From: an uncultured Clostridia bacterium
GTDB taxonomy: Bacteria; Bacillota; Clostridia; TANB77; CAG-508
Direction of reading: 5' to 3'
DNA: 64,000 bases
NCBI GenBank assembly: GCA_947627185.1
Contig: CANQVF010000002.1
Span: 1-64,000, forward strand
Within the stretch, counting starts at the first letter, position 1; each line of letters begins with the position of its first letter. Made by a program: the position numbers and the translations under genes. This document shows positions 16,235-26,317 of the stretch, piece after piece. The notes beneath the pieces were generated by a model. It was not told the DNA's origin. It saw nothing but the letters and a program-made list of their open reading frames with translations, and did not search any database.

Positions 16235-16819
16235 ATGAATAAAACAAAAAGAAAAATTTTTGAAACATCATTAAAACTGTTTTCTGAAAAAGGATATGAT
16301 GCTACAAGCATAGAAGAAATAACAGCAACAGTAGGTGTTGCAAAAGGAACATTATATTATCATTTTAATAGCAAAGAAGAAATTTTTAATTTCCTTGTTG
16401 AAGAAGGAATGAAATTATTAAAAAATAGTATAGCTATTAAAATTTCAAAATGTGATAATGTTTTAGATAAAATAAAAGCTGTTTCATTAATACAATTAAA
16501 AGCTGTTAAGAAATATGAAAATTTATTAACAATTGTAATGAGTCAAACATGGGGAAATGAAACTAGAAATGTTTTTTGTAAAGAAAAAGTTATCGAATAT
16601 ATTGATGTTATTAAAGATATTGTCCAAGAAGGAGTTGATAATGGAGATATAGTTGAATGTGATTCAGAAATATTAGCTTCTGAGATTTTTTCATTAACTT
16701 GTTCAACTTTAATATATAAAAGAAAAGTAGGCTTAGAAGAAATAGATATACAAAAAATTTATTCAGAATATGAAAAAACTTTATTTAATAAAATTAGTAT
16801 AGAAAGGGAAAAAAAATAA
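16235..16819 (+). CDS. TetR-family transcriptional regulator
   Basis: The start taken is ATG 16235 with AGGTGA at the right distance; an upstream GTG overlaps the RBS. The 194-aa product has the canonical N-terminal TetR helix-turn-helix (KRKIFETSLKLFSEKGYDAT, then VGVAKGTLYYHFNSKEEIF) and a helical ligand domain. One base separates its stop from the acyl-CoA ligase start, so it very likely regulates that enzyme in response to a fatty acid or acyl-CoA (inference from context and from FadR/FapR-like TetR precedents). Confidence 0.92.
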   Translation: MNKTKRKIFETSLKLFSEKGYDATSIEEITATVGVAKGTLYYHFNSKEEIFNFLVEEGMKLLKNSIAIKISKCDNVLDKIKAVSLIQLKAVKKYENLLTIVMSQTWGNETRNVFCKEKVIEYIDVIKDIVQEGVDNGDIVECDSEILASEIFSLTCSTLIYKRKVGLEEIDIQKIYSEYEKTLFNKISIEREKK

Positions 16820-16820
16820 A

Positions 16821-18557
16821 ATGGGAGAAAGAATTTATAAAGGTTGTGAAAGAATTTTTGAAGCAAAAAAATTTAATAATATTAAAGAAATGATTGATAA
16901 TACAAAAAAAGAATATGGAACATCAGTTGCATTTAAGTTTAAAACACCAGATGTTATGAAAACAATGACTTATGATGAATATATTGATGAAATAAATGCA
17001 TTAGGAACAGCATTAGTTAGTATAGGACTTAAAGATAAAAGAATAGGAGTTATATCAGAAAACAGATATGAATGGGAAGAAGCTTATTTATCAATAGTTT
17101 GCGGTACAGGTGTTGTAGTACCACTTGATAAAGCTTTACCAGAAAATGAAATTTTTAGTTTAATTGAACGTTCTGAAATTGAAGCAATTTTTTACTCTTC
17201 AAAATATGATGAAATAATGAAAAAAGCAGCACTTAAAGGAATTGGAAAAATTAAATTTTATATTTCAATGGATAATGAAGAAAAAAATGGAGAAATATAT
17301 TCACAAAAAGAATTAGTAAAGCTAGGAAAAGATTTATTAAAAAATGGTGCTAGAACATTTTTAGATGCTGAAATAGATGATGATGCTATGTCAATATTAT
17401 TATTCACTTCTGGAACAACTGCTGCATCTAAAGCAGTTCAATTATCACATAAAAATATTTGTGCAAATCTTTATGATATTGGTTCAGTTTTTGATGTAAC
17501 ACAAGATGATACTTTTCTTTCTTTTTTACCATTACATCATGTTTTTGAATGTACAGTAGGATTTTTATATCCAGTAAGTACAGGTGCATCTATTACATTT
17601 TGTGAAGGAATTAGACATATTGCTGAAAATCTAAAAGATTATAAAGTTAGTGTTATGATTTCTGTTCCAGTACTTTTTGAAAATATGTATAAAAAAGTAA
17701 TGAAATCTATAGAAGAAAAAGGAAAATTAGGAACAGTAAAATTTGGAAAAAAATTAAGTAAAATAACAAAATTTTTTGGAATTGATATTAGAAGAAAATT
17801 ATTTAAAGAAATACATGATAATTTTGGAGGAAAATTAAGATTATTTGTTGCAGGAGCTGCAGCTTTTGATAAAGAAGTAGAAAAAGGATTTAATGAACTA
17901 GGAATTGATACATATCAAGGATATGGTTTAAGTGAGGCATCACCAGTTGTTGCAGCTGAACATAAAACTTGTACTAAATTAGGTTCAATAGGAAAAGCTT
18001 TTCCAAGTTTGGAAGCAAAAATTGTTGAACCAAATGAATTTGGAATAGGAGAGCTTGCAGTAAAAGGACCAAGTGTTATGCTAGGATATTATAACTATGA
18101 AGAAAAAGGAGTTACAGATGATGGATGGCTACTTACAGGAGATTTAGGATATATAGATAGTGAAGGATTTATATTCTTAACAGGACGTAAAAAAAGTGTT
18201 ATAGTATTAAAAAATGGAAAAAATGTTTATCCTGAAGAAATAGAAACATTAATTGATAAAATACCTGGTGTAAAAGAATCTTTTGTATTTGCAAGACCAG
18301 ATAAAGATGATGAAAATGCTGTAAAATTAGGTGTAAAAATAGTTTATGATAAAGAAACTGTAAAAGAAACTTACGGAGTAAATGAAATAGAAGAAATTAG
18401 AAAAGTTTTATGGGATAAAGTAAAAGAAGTAAATAGAAAAATGCCTACATATAAATACATAAAAGAAATGATTTTAACTGAAGAGGAATTAATAAAAACT
18501 ACTACATTAAAAGTAAAAAGATTTGAGGAAATAAAAACAGTTTTGGAAGTAAAATAA
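16821..18557 (+). CDS. AMP-forming long-chain fatty acid-CoA ligase
   Basis: 578 aa, ANL superfamily. The P-loop reads LLFTSGTTAASKAVQLSH (the usual P-K-G is A-S-K). Further motifs are FLPLHHVFE, YQGYGLSEASPVV, WLLTGDLGYID and the hinge GRKKSVIVLKNGKNVYPEEIE. The long-chain acyl-CoA ligase subgroup is favoured by length and the YGLSE motif. It activates exogenous or recycled fatty acids. Cotranscribed with tetR. The C-terminal catalytic lysine is probably in TTTLKVKRF. Confidence 0.9.
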   Translation: MGERIYKGCERIFEAKKFNNIKEMIDNTKKEYGTSVAFKFKTPDVMKTMTYDEYIDEINALGTALVSIGLKDKRIGVISENRYEWEEAYLSIVCGTGVVVPLDKALPENEIFSLIERSEIEAIFYSSKYDEIMKKAALKGIGKIKFYISMDNEEKNGEIYSQKELVKLGKDLLKNGARTFLDAEIDDDAMSILLFTSGTTAASKAVQLSHKNICANLYDIGSVFDVTQDDTFLSFLPLHHVFECTVGFLYPVSTGASITFCEGIRHIAENLKDYKVSVMISVPVLFENMYKKVMKSIEEKGKLGTVKFGKKLSKITKFFGIDIRRKLFKEIHDNFGGKLRLFVAGAAAFDKEVEKGFNELGIDTYQGYGLSEASPVVAAEHKTCTKLGSIGKAFPSLEAKIVEPNEFGIGELAVKGPSVMLGYYNYEEKGVTDDGWLLTGDLGYIDSEGFIFLTGRKKSVIVLKNGKNVYPEEIETLIDKIPGVKESFVFARPDKDDENAVKLGVKIVYDKETVKETYGVNEIEEIRKVLWDKVKEVNRKMPTYKYIKEMILTEEELIKTTTLKVKRFEEIKTVLEVK

Positions 18558-18626
18558 TGTTACAAAATGTTACAAAAAACGGCTTGTTTGTAATGAAAAT
18601 GTAATAGAAAAAAGTCGAAAAAACTC

Positions 18627-18655
18627 TTGTAGTTTTACGGAAAAGGAGATATAAT
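18627..18655 (+). promoter_or_regulatory. Promoter of the 18700 gene
   Basis: TTGTAG (18627-18632), 17-bp spacer, TATAAT (18650-18655). Confidence 0.75.
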
Positions 18656-18699
18656 AATTCTAGTATTTGATTAGATTGATACGAAGGAGGTAGTTTACA

Positions 18700-19638
18700 A
18701 TGTCATTTTTCCACAAGGCAGGCATAGTAAACGTGAAAATGGTAATCACGGAAGAAAAAATATTATCCAATATTGATAAAATTCAAAAATTAATAAATCC
18801 AAATAGTAAAAAACAAATAGTTCAATTAGAAGATGATTCTTATTTTAAAGATTTAGTAGAATCAATAAAAACATATTTACTAGAATATCCTAATAAAAAG
18901 AATTTTCCAAGCAGTGTTTATAAAGCAGCTTATGATTTAGTTGAATATGCAACAAATCAATTTGAAGAAAATACTAAAAAAATTGAAGATTTAATTAGAC
19001 AAAGAGAAAAAAATATTAAATTAGCTAGTATTTTAAGAGATGCAACAACAGCTGTTCAAGCAAAAGCTAAAAATTGGAAAGAAATAGTTAAAAAAATAGA
19101 AACAAAATATCCAGCAGATGTTGCAGAAGCATTAACTATAATAGGAAAAGCTAAAGACCAAACAACAGAAGAATATCAAAACGCTGTTAAATTAATAGAA
19201 GCAAAAGCAAATAATCTAGAAGGCAATTTACATATTGAAATAGATATGGAAAGAATTGAAGATAGATCAAAAGCTTTAAGTTATATTGGAATAGAAGTTG
19301 CAGAAGCACTAAAATATATTCCAGCACCAGTGGAAGATGCTTTAGGATTAGTTGAAAGTAAAGAAGAAGAAAATGTTGTTTCAAATACTATTTTAGAAAC
19401 ACCAGAAAATGCAGAAGAAACTGTTCAAGAAGAAGCTTCTGTAGAAACTAATACTGAAACAGATAATTCAATGGCAGAATTAAATACATATTTTGAAGAA
19501 ACTAGATTTGAAGCAAAACCTTCATTATGGCAAAGAATTAAAAATAGTAAATTTGTTAGAACACTTAGATATATTATGCAAATAAGAATTGTATTAGATT
19601 ATCCAGCTTTACCTGAAGGTAAAGGAGATAATTATTAA
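18700..19638 (+). CDS. Hypothetical coiled-coil protein, 312 aa
   Basis: Strong RBS AAGGAGG and its own promoter and terminator. There is no signal peptide or membrane helix. Residues 15-125 are helical (QLEDDSYFKDLVESIKTYLL, EENTKKIEDLIRQREKNIKL), with a further helical block to about 215. An acidic low-complexity linker runs over about 220-260 (glutamate, threonine and asparagine). A conserved-looking basic C-terminal piece follows (SLWQRIKNSKFVRTLRYIMQ). The end could be a targeting or partner-binding segment. I recognise no family. Confidence 0.75.
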   Translation: MSFFHKAGIVNVKMVITEEKILSNIDKIQKLINPNSKKQIVQLEDDSYFKDLVESIKTYLLEYPNKKNFPSSVYKAAYDLVEYATNQFEENTKKIEDLIRQREKNIKLASILRDATTAVQAKAKNWKEIVKKIETKYPADVAEALTIIGKAKDQTTEEYQNAVKLIEAKANNLEGNLHIEIDMERIEDRSKALSYIGIEVAEALKYIPAPVEDALGLVESKEEENVVSNTILETPENAEETVQEEASVETNTETDNSMAELNTYFEETRFEAKPSLWQRIKNSKFVRTLRYIMQIRIVLDYPALPEGKGDNY

Positions 19639-19665
19639 TATATGTTTTTGTTTATATAAATTTTT

Positions 19666-19698
19666 AGAAAGTAGCTTTTTAAGTTACTTTCTTTTTTT
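19666..19698 (+). terminator. Terminator
   Basis: GAAAGTA (19667-19673) pairs with TACTTTC (19685-19691), followed by seven T. Confidence 0.85.
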
Positions 19699-19750
19699 AT
19701 AGCAATTAGAATAAAGAGTAAATATTTATTATTTTTTAAAGATTAAATTA

Positions 19751-19905
19751 ATTTCTCACAGTATTTATATCTTTTTAATAAGTGACGCGTAAGCGATTAA
19801 CCGAAGCAAAGCGAAGGGCGAATGGAGCAATCTTCTTATGTTTTTTTCAAAAAGAAGATTGCGACACCAAGTCACAATTAAAAAGATATAAATACTGTGA
19901 GAAAT
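19751..19905 (+). repeat. Structured RNA-like element, copy 1
   Basis: A 29-bp perfect inverted repeat (19751-19779/19877-19905) encloses a core that also occurs at 60987-61087. Core pairing: GTGAC/GTCAC (19782-19786/19871-19875). Hairpin A is CGC-GTAA-GCG (19786-19795), with a GNRA loop. Hairpin B is CC-GAA-GC-AAA-GC-GAA-GG (19801-19817), with a symmetrical GAA/GAA internal loop. Hairpin C is 19827-19837/19852-19862, 11 bp. The linker GGCGAATGGA and the tail GACACCAA are unpaired and identical in both copies. This layout is typical of structured non-coding RNA. No promoter is obvious. I cannot match it to a named family. Confidence 0.8.
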
Positions 19906-19947
19906 AATAAAAATAATTATAAATAATAAAATTAATTTAGTATTCTA

Positions 19948-19997
19948 TTGACAATAAAATATTATTTGTATATAATGAATATATGAACAATTATTCA
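19948..19997 (+). promoter_or_regulatory. Metal-responsive promoter and ArsR-type operator
   Basis: Consensus promoter TTGACA (19948-19953), 17 bp, TATAAT (19971-19976). An imperfect palindrome follows immediately, centred on TGAACAATTATTCA (19984-19997), flanked by ATAT on both sides. TGAA-N6-TTCA is the operator type of SmtB/CzrA/CadC regulators. Metal-free ArsR protein would block this promoter at the transcription start. Confidence 0.85.
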
Positions 19998-20030
19998 CAT
20001 ATTCAAATATAATATACAAAGGAGTTTATT

Positions 20031-20390
20031 ATGAATGAAGAAATTTTAAATGAAGATATTCAAATTGTAGATGAAGAGAAAGTTTTAAAAGTAAAAGAAA
20101 CACTTCCAAATGATGAGCTAATTTTTGATTTAGCAGAGCTTTTTAAAGTTTTTGGAGATTCAACAAGAATGAAAATAATTTGTGCTTTATTAGAAGAAGA
20201 ATTGTGTGTAGGAGATATTGCATGTATTACAAATTCAACACCATCTGCTATTTCACATCAATTAAGAGTTTTAAAACAATCAAAACTAGTTAAATATAGA
20301 AAAGAAGGAAAAGTAGTGTATTACTCTTTAGATGATGATCATGTTAAAGAAATATTTGAGAAAGGACGTGAACACATTGAAGAAGTATAA
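20031..20390 (+). CDS. ArsR/SmtB-family metal-sensing repressor
   Basis: 119 aa with the winged-helix core FGDSTRMKIICALLEEELCV, DIACITNSTPSAISHQLRVL (recognition helix) and VKYRKEGKVVYYSLDDDHV. ELCVGD is the alpha-3 box region of the CadC/ArsR metal site. The C-terminal helix DDHVKEIFEKGREHIEE supplies D/H ligands of the alpha-5 site used by CzrA and SmtB for zinc. It is followed directly, with overlap, by a metal-exporting ATPase, so it most likely represses that operon and releases on Zn, Cd or Pb. Confidence 0.93.
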   Translation: MNEEILNEDIQIVDEEKVLKVKETLPNDELIFDLAELFKVFGDSTRMKIICALLEEELCVGDIACITNSTPSAISHQLRVLKQSKLVKYRKEGKVVYYSLDDDHVKEIFEKGREHIEEV

Positions 20391-22422
20391 TTTTATTTTA
20401 AAAGGATTAGATTGTGCGAGTTGTGCAAATAAAATTCAAAATAAATTGTCCGAAAATAAAAATTTTAAAAATGTTGTAGTTAATTTCAATACTTTAAGAT
20501 TAAGTTTTGAATCTGAAATTGAAAATGTAAAACCAGAAATAGTAAAAATTATTTCTGAATTGGAACCAGAAGTTGAAGTTTTAGATATAGATGAATATGC
20601 TGAAAAAAAGCAAATAAACTACAATTTTATTAGACTTTTAATTGGAACTATAATTGTAGTTTTAATAAATTTAATTCCAATGCCAAAATATTTAAATTTA
20701 TTTTTTACAATACTTGCTTATGCAATTTTACTTTATAGAACAACTAAAAATTCAATAAAGTTATTAAAAAGTAAAATAATAGATGAAAATTTATTAATTA
20801 CAATTTCTTGTATAGGAGCTTATTTTATAGGTAAACAATCAGAAGGATTAATGGTTATAATTCTTTATGAAATTGGAAAATTATTAGAAGAAAAAGCAAT
20901 TAACAATACAAGAAAATCTATTGCAAATTTAATGGATATAAAACCTGAATATGCTAATTTAAAACATGAAAATCACGAACATAAAGTAAAGCCAGAAGAG
21001 GTGAATATAAATGATGTTATTATAGTAAAACAAGGTGAAAAAATACCATTAGATGGAATAGTAATTTCTGGAACAGCATCTTTAAATACAGCTTCTCTTA
21101 CTGGAGAAAGTAAATTAAGAGATGTAAAAGAAAATGATAAAGTTATTTCTGGAAGTATAAATGAAAAAGGCTTAATAGAAGTAAAAGTAACTGAAAAATA
21201 CGAGAATAGTACTGTAAGGAAAATTTTAGATTTAGTAGAAAATGCAACAGATAAAAAAGCTAAAACAGAAACTTTTGTAAATAAAGCTTCTAGAATATAT
21301 ACACCAATAGTAATAGTACTTGCATTAATAGTTGGTATTTTTTTACCATTAATATTTAAATTACCTTATCAAGAAGGTATTTATAGAGCTTTAATATTTT
21401 TAGTAGTTTCTTGCCCATGTGCAATAGTTATTTCTGTTCCATTAAGTTATTTTACAGGAATAGGTAAAGCTTCTAAAAATGGAATATTAATAAAAGGAAG
21501 TAATTATTTAGATGCATTAAAAGATGTTAATCAAATTGTTTTTGATAAAACAGGAACACTTACAAAAGGAGAATTTGGCGTAGAAAAAATAGAAACATAT
21601 TCAGATGAATATACTAAAGAACAAGTATTAGAATATGCAGCTTTTGGAGAAATAAATTCAAATCATCCAATAGGAAATGCTATTTTAAAAGAATACGGTA
21701 AACAAATAAATAATAGTAATATATTAGATTTTGAAGAAGTTTCAGGAAAAGGTTTAATTTATAAAATTAATAATAAAACAGTAAAAATAGGTAATTATGA
21801 TTTAGTTGAAACAAAAAAAGTAGATGAAATTGGAACAGTTATATATGTAAAAGTAGAAGATAAAGTTATAGGGTATATACTTCTTAATGATATTTTAAAA
21901 CCAGAAGCTAAAGAAACAATAAGAAACTTAAGAAATTTGAGAATATTAACAAAAATGTTTACTGGAGATAATAAAGATATTGGCTTAAAAATAGGAAATG
22001 AACTTAAACTAGATGAAGTAAAAACAGAAATGTTACCACAAGATAAATACAATGAACTAGAAAAACTAATAAAACAAAATAGTAGAGAAAAGGTAGCTTT
22101 TGTAGGGGATGGAATTAATGATTCACCTGTACTTGCAATTTCAGATATAGGAATTTCAATGGGTGGAATTGGGGCCAGCTCTGCTATTGAAGCATCAGAT
22201 GTAGTTATTATGACAGATGATTTAAATAAAATAGAAACAGCAATTGAAATCTCAAAAAGAACAAATAAAATAATAAAACAAAATTTATTATTTGCTTTAT
22301 TAATAAAAATAGTAGTACTTATTTTAAGTGTAGCTGGAATATCAGAAATGTGGGAAGCTGTATTTGCTGATGTAGGTGTTACTCTAATTACCATATTCAA
22401 CACGTTAAGAATATTAAAGTAA
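20377..22422 (+). CDS. Heavy-metal (Zn/Cd/Pb) exporting P1B-type ATPase
   Basis: I place the start at TTG 20377, 10 bases after AAAGGA and overlapping arsR by 14 bp (GTG 20368 is the alternative). The product has about 681 aa. An N-terminal HMA domain has GLDCASCANK (Cys13 and Cys16). The membrane ion path has CPC in SCPCAIVIS. The phosphorylation site is DKTGTLT, then the HP motif NHPIGNAIL and the hinge GDGINDSPVLA. CPC with the ArsR partner indicates zinc, cadmium or lead export, like ZntA/CadA, and not copper. Confidence 0.93.
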   Translation: MKKYNFILKGLDCASCANKIQNKLSENKNFKNVVVNFNTLRLSFESEIENVKPEIVKIISELEPEVEVLDIDEYAEKKQINYNFIRLLIGTIIVVLINLIPMPKYLNLFFTILAYAILLYRTTKNSIKLLKSKIIDENLLITISCIGAYFIGKQSEGLMVIILYEIGKLLEEKAINNTRKSIANLMDIKPEYANLKHENHEHKVKPEEVNINDVIIVKQGEKIPLDGIVISGTASLNTASLTGESKLRDVKENDKVISGSINEKGLIEVKVTEKYENSTVRKILDLVENATDKKAKTETFVNKASRIYTPIVIVLALIVGIFLPLIFKLPYQEGIYRALIFLVVSCPCAIVISVPLSYFTGIGKASKNGILIKGSNYLDALKDVNQIVFDKTGTLTKGEFGVEKIETYSDEYTKEQVLEYAAFGEINSNHPIGNAILKEYGKQINNSNILDFEEVSGKGLIYKINNKTVKIGNYDLVETKKVDEIGTVIYVKVEDKVIGYILLNDILKPEAKETIRNLRNLRILTKMFTGDNKDIGLKIGNELKLDEVKTEMLPQDKYNELEKLIKQNSREKVAFVGDGINDSPVLAISDIGISMGGIGASSAIEASDVVIMTDDLNKIETAIEISKRTNKIIKQNLLFALLIKIVVLILSVAGISEMWEAVFADVGVTLITIFNTLRILK

Positions 22423-22424
22423 AG

Positions 22425-22453
22425 TTGACATAATTTTACAAAAATTGTATAAT
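22425..22453 (+). promoter_or_regulatory. Consensus promoter of the GNAT gene
   Basis: TTGACA (22425-22430), 17-bp spacer, TATAAT (22448-22453); both hexamers are perfect. It begins 3 bp after the ATPase stop. Confidence 0.9.
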
Positions 22454-22485
22454 TAAAGTATCACAAAGATGGAGGTGCTTTTTCT

Positions 22486-22842
22486 ATGGAGACAAAGCGG
22501 TTAAGGTTGGAAATCTCAAAAGATCTAGGATTTTTCAAAAATCATAAATTTTTTTGCATTTATATGATTGGTTCTAAAGTAAAAGTCGGAGAAATATCTA
22601 TAAGCCTAGAGACAGGGGAAATCTGTTATTCAATAGATTATCCATTTAGAGGCAGAGGATATGCTACCGAATCTTTAGAGCAAATTGTAAAATATGCAAA
22701 AGAAAAAAATGTCAATCCGTTTTTGAGAATTAAAGAAACAAATAGTCTTTCAAAAAGAGTAGCTGAAAAGGTAGGCTTCAGCTTTGAGAGACTATTCCAA
22801 CCTAATAAAAAATTCGGTCTTTGGTATTTACAAAAAAGTTAA
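22486..22842 (+). CDS. Short GNAT-family N-acetyltransferase
   Basis: 118 aa, about 50 residues shorter than usual GNAT proteins. The acetyl-CoA binding motif A is present (YPFRGRGYATESLEQIVKYA), followed by the N-S-x-x-x-V-A-E-K-V-G-F motif (NSLSKRVAEKVGFSFERLF) of RimJ/RimL-type enzymes. The N-terminal strands are abbreviated, with KVKVGEISISLETGEICYSI serving as the central sheet. Strong GGAGG and a consensus promoter. The substrate is unknown. Confidence 0.85.
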   Translation: METKRLRLEISKDLGFFKNHKFFCIYMIGSKVKVGEISISLETGEICYSIDYPFRGRGYATESLEQIVKYAKEKNVNPFLRIKETNSLSKRVAEKVGFSFERLFQPNKKFGLWYLQKS

Positions 22843-22850
22843 CTTTTTTG

Positions 22851-22878
22851 CGCATTTGCTATTGCAGATGCGTTTTTT
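22851..22878 (+). terminator. Terminator
   Basis: CGCATTTGC (22851-22859) pairs with GCAGATGCG (22864-22872), with one T-G pair, then a T run. Confidence 0.88.
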
Positions 22879-22977
22879 CTTTATAAAATAAATTCAAAAT
22901 CTTTAAAAACATTGATTTTTTGGGAATTTTAAATTATAATATTTTTGATAAAAATTAATTTGTTGAAAGGAATTATT

Positions 22978-23973
22978 ATGGAAAAGAAAACTATATTAAG
23001 TGGAATACAAGCAACAGGTTCATTAACACTTGGAAATTATTTAGGAGCATTGAATAATTGGGTAGAGATGCAAGATAAGTATGATTGTTATTATATGATT
23101 GCAGACTTACATACTTTAACAATTAGAAATGATCCAGAAACTTTAAGAGAAAATACTTTAAAATTAATTGCATTATATGTTGCAGCAGGATTAGATCCAG
23201 ATAAAAATACAATTTTTATTCAATCACATATACCAGCACATCCAGCTCTTTCATGGGTTTTAAATTGTTATACATATATGGGAGAACTTAATCGTATGAC
23301 ACAATTTAAAGATAAAGCAATAAAACATGCAGATAATATAAATAGTGGATTATTTACTTATCCAGTATTAATGGCTGCAGATATTTTAGCGTATAATGCT
23401 GATTTAGTTCCAGTTGGAGATGATCAAAAACAACATTTAGAAATAACTAGAGATATTGCAGAAAGATTTAATTCTATATATGGAAATACTTTTAAAATTC
23501 CAGAAGTATACATAGGAAAAGTTGGTGCAAGGATAATGGGACTTCAAAATCCAATTTCAAAAATGAGTAAAAGTGCTGTTGATCCAATGGATAAAATTCT
23601 TTTAACAGATTCACCAGATGAAATTAGGAAAAAATTTAAAAAAGCAGTTACAGACTCAGAAAATTGTGTTAAGTATGATGTAGACAATAAACCAGGTGTA
23701 AGTAATCTTATGAGTATATATGGAATTATTAAAAATACATCTATGGCAGATATTGAAAAAGAATTTGAAGGTCAAGGCTATGGTGTTTTTAAAACAGCAG
23801 TAGCTGAAGCTGTTGTTCAAAGACTAGAACCACTTCAAAAAAAATATAATGAATTATTAGAAAATCCAGATAAATTAAAAGCTATTTACGAAGAAGGCGA
23901 TAAAAAAGCAATAGAAAAAACTAATAAACTTTTAAAAGAAGTTTATAAAAAAGTTGGTTTAGTAGTGGATTAA
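22978..23973 (+). CDS. trpS: Tryptophanyl-tRNA synthetase
   Basis: Start ATG 22978 after GAAAGG; an upstream ATG has no RBS. The 331-aa class I enzyme has the HIGH-equivalent SGIQATGSLTLGNYLGAL, MAADILAYNADLVPVGDDQK (Trp pocket and dimer interface) and KMSKS in PISKMSKSAVDPMD. It charges tRNA-Trp. No T-box leader is visible between the terminator at 22878 and the start. Confidence 0.97.
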   Translation: MEKKTILSGIQATGSLTLGNYLGALNNWVEMQDKYDCYYMIADLHTLTIRNDPETLRENTLKLIALYVAAGLDPDKNTIFIQSHIPAHPALSWVLNCYTYMGELNRMTQFKDKAIKHADNINSGLFTYPVLMAADILAYNADLVPVGDDQKQHLEITRDIAERFNSIYGNTFKIPEVYIGKVGARIMGLQNPISKMSKSAVDPMDKILLTDSPDEIRKKFKKAVTDSENCVKYDVDNKPGVSNLMSIYGIIKNTSMADIEKEFEGQGYGVFKTAVAEAVVQRLEPLQKKYNELLENPDKLKAIYEEGDKKAIEKTNKLLKEVYKKVGLVVD

Positions 23974-24051
23974 TATTTATAGAGTGTTAAAAATATATAA
24001 TAAATGACATGTTTATTATGAGTGAAAAATATATTTAAGTAGTAAAATTAA

Positions 24052-25350
<1,299 letters not shown>

Positions 25351-25473
25351 AATGTTAATAAATATTAGTCCAGAAATTTTATATAAACAGTTTACAAGTG
25401 CTGAAATAAAAGAATTTGAAAAGAAATAAAAGACTTAAAGAAAAAAGAAATAATGTAAAAATAAAACTTTTGT

Positions 25474-25531
25474 TTGACAAATCAAATGTTTTGTGATAAC
25501 ATTTCTGTAATAAAAAAAGAACGAAAGTTCT
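25474..25531 (+). promoter_or_regulatory. lexA promoter and SOS box
   Basis: TTGACA (25474-25479), 17-bp spacer, TAACAT (25497-25502) with extended TG. Downstream, GAAC-GAAA-GTTC (25519-25530) fits the Gram-positive SOS box GAAC-N4-GTTC and is extended to a 14-bp palindrome AGAAC..GTTCT. It supports autorepression by LexA. Confidence 0.88.
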
Positions 25532-25553
25532 GTAAAAGAAATGGGGTTATAAA

Positions 25554-26210
25554 ATGAGAAAAAAAGATCCAAATAGCTTAAATAAAAGAGAAAAAGCAAT
25601 TTTAAAATTCATTGAAAAACAAATAAGCATAAATGGTTATCCACCTTCTGTAAGAGAAATAGGAAAAGCAGTAGACCTAAAATCAACAGCAACTGTTCAT
25701 GGATATATAGCTTCTTTAGAGAAAAAAGGATATATAAAAAAGGAAAGTCAAAAAGGTAGAACTTTAAAATTATTAAAAGGTGGAGCAAATGAAGGAGAAA
25801 AAACTTCTTTTGATAAACAAGCTTATTCTAGTAAAGAAATGGTTGATGTACCAGTTATAGGAAAAATAACTGCAGGTGAACCAATTTTAGCTGTTGAAAA
25901 TGTTACAGATACTTTTCCAATTCCACTAGATTTTGTTGGAACAGGGGAAAGCTTTATGCTTACTGTTAGAGGTGAAAGTATGATAGAAGCTGGTATTTTA
26001 GATGGAGATTATATTTTAGTTAGAAAACAAAATACAGCAAATAATGGAGAAATAGTAGTAGCACTAATTGGAGAAGAAGCAACAGTTAAAACTTTTTATA
26101 AAGAAAAAGATCATATAAGATTACAACCAGAAAATTCTACAATGGATCCTATAATAGTTCCAACTTGCGAAATACTAGGAAAAGTATCAGGAGTATTTAG
26201 AAAAATATAA
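25554..26210 (+). CDS. lexA: LexA repressor
   Basis: 218 aa. The winged-helix N-terminal domain has ISINGYPPSVREIGKAV and STATVHGYIASLEKKGYI. The cleavage bond Ala107-Gly108 lies in ITAGEP. The self-cleaving S24 domain has Ser142 (RGESMIEAGI) and Lys179 (EATVKTFY). RecA-stimulated autolysis releases the SOS regulon. The gene carries an SOS box in its own leader. Confidence 0.97.
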   Translation: MRKKDPNSLNKREKAILKFIEKQISINGYPPSVREIGKAVDLKSTATVHGYIASLEKKGYIKKESQKGRTLKLLKGGANEGEKTSFDKQAYSSKEMVDVPVIGKITAGEPILAVENVTDTFPIPLDFVGTGESFMLTVRGESMIEAGILDGDYILVRKQNTANNGEIVVALIGEEATVKTFYKEKDHIRLQPENSTMDPIIVPTCEILGKVSGVFRKI

Positions 26211-26238
26211 AAATATTAATAAATCATATAATAAAAAT

Positions 26239-26272
26239 TGTCCAGAATTTTATAATTCTGGACATATTTTTA
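26239..26272. terminator. Bidirectional terminator of lexA and mutS2
   Basis: An 11-bp perfect stem (26239-26249/26254-26264), loop TTAT, with T-rich flanks on both strands. Confidence 0.9.
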
Positions 26273-26317
26273 TTATATAACATTATATTTTAAGAAAATT
26301 ATATAATATTAGAATTT

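Noticed and set aside
19751..19905. Insertion sequence or MITE
   Set aside because: No target-site duplication or transposase; arms differ entirely between copies, which does not fit shared terminal repeats.
21795..22403. 202-codon minus-strand frame within the P-type ATPase
   Set aside because: Antisense shadow; no RBS or promoter, Ser/Ile-rich composition.
25352..25429. 25-codon frame after obgE
   Set aside because: It starts 2 bp after obgE without RBS or hydrophobic or conserved features; likely chance.
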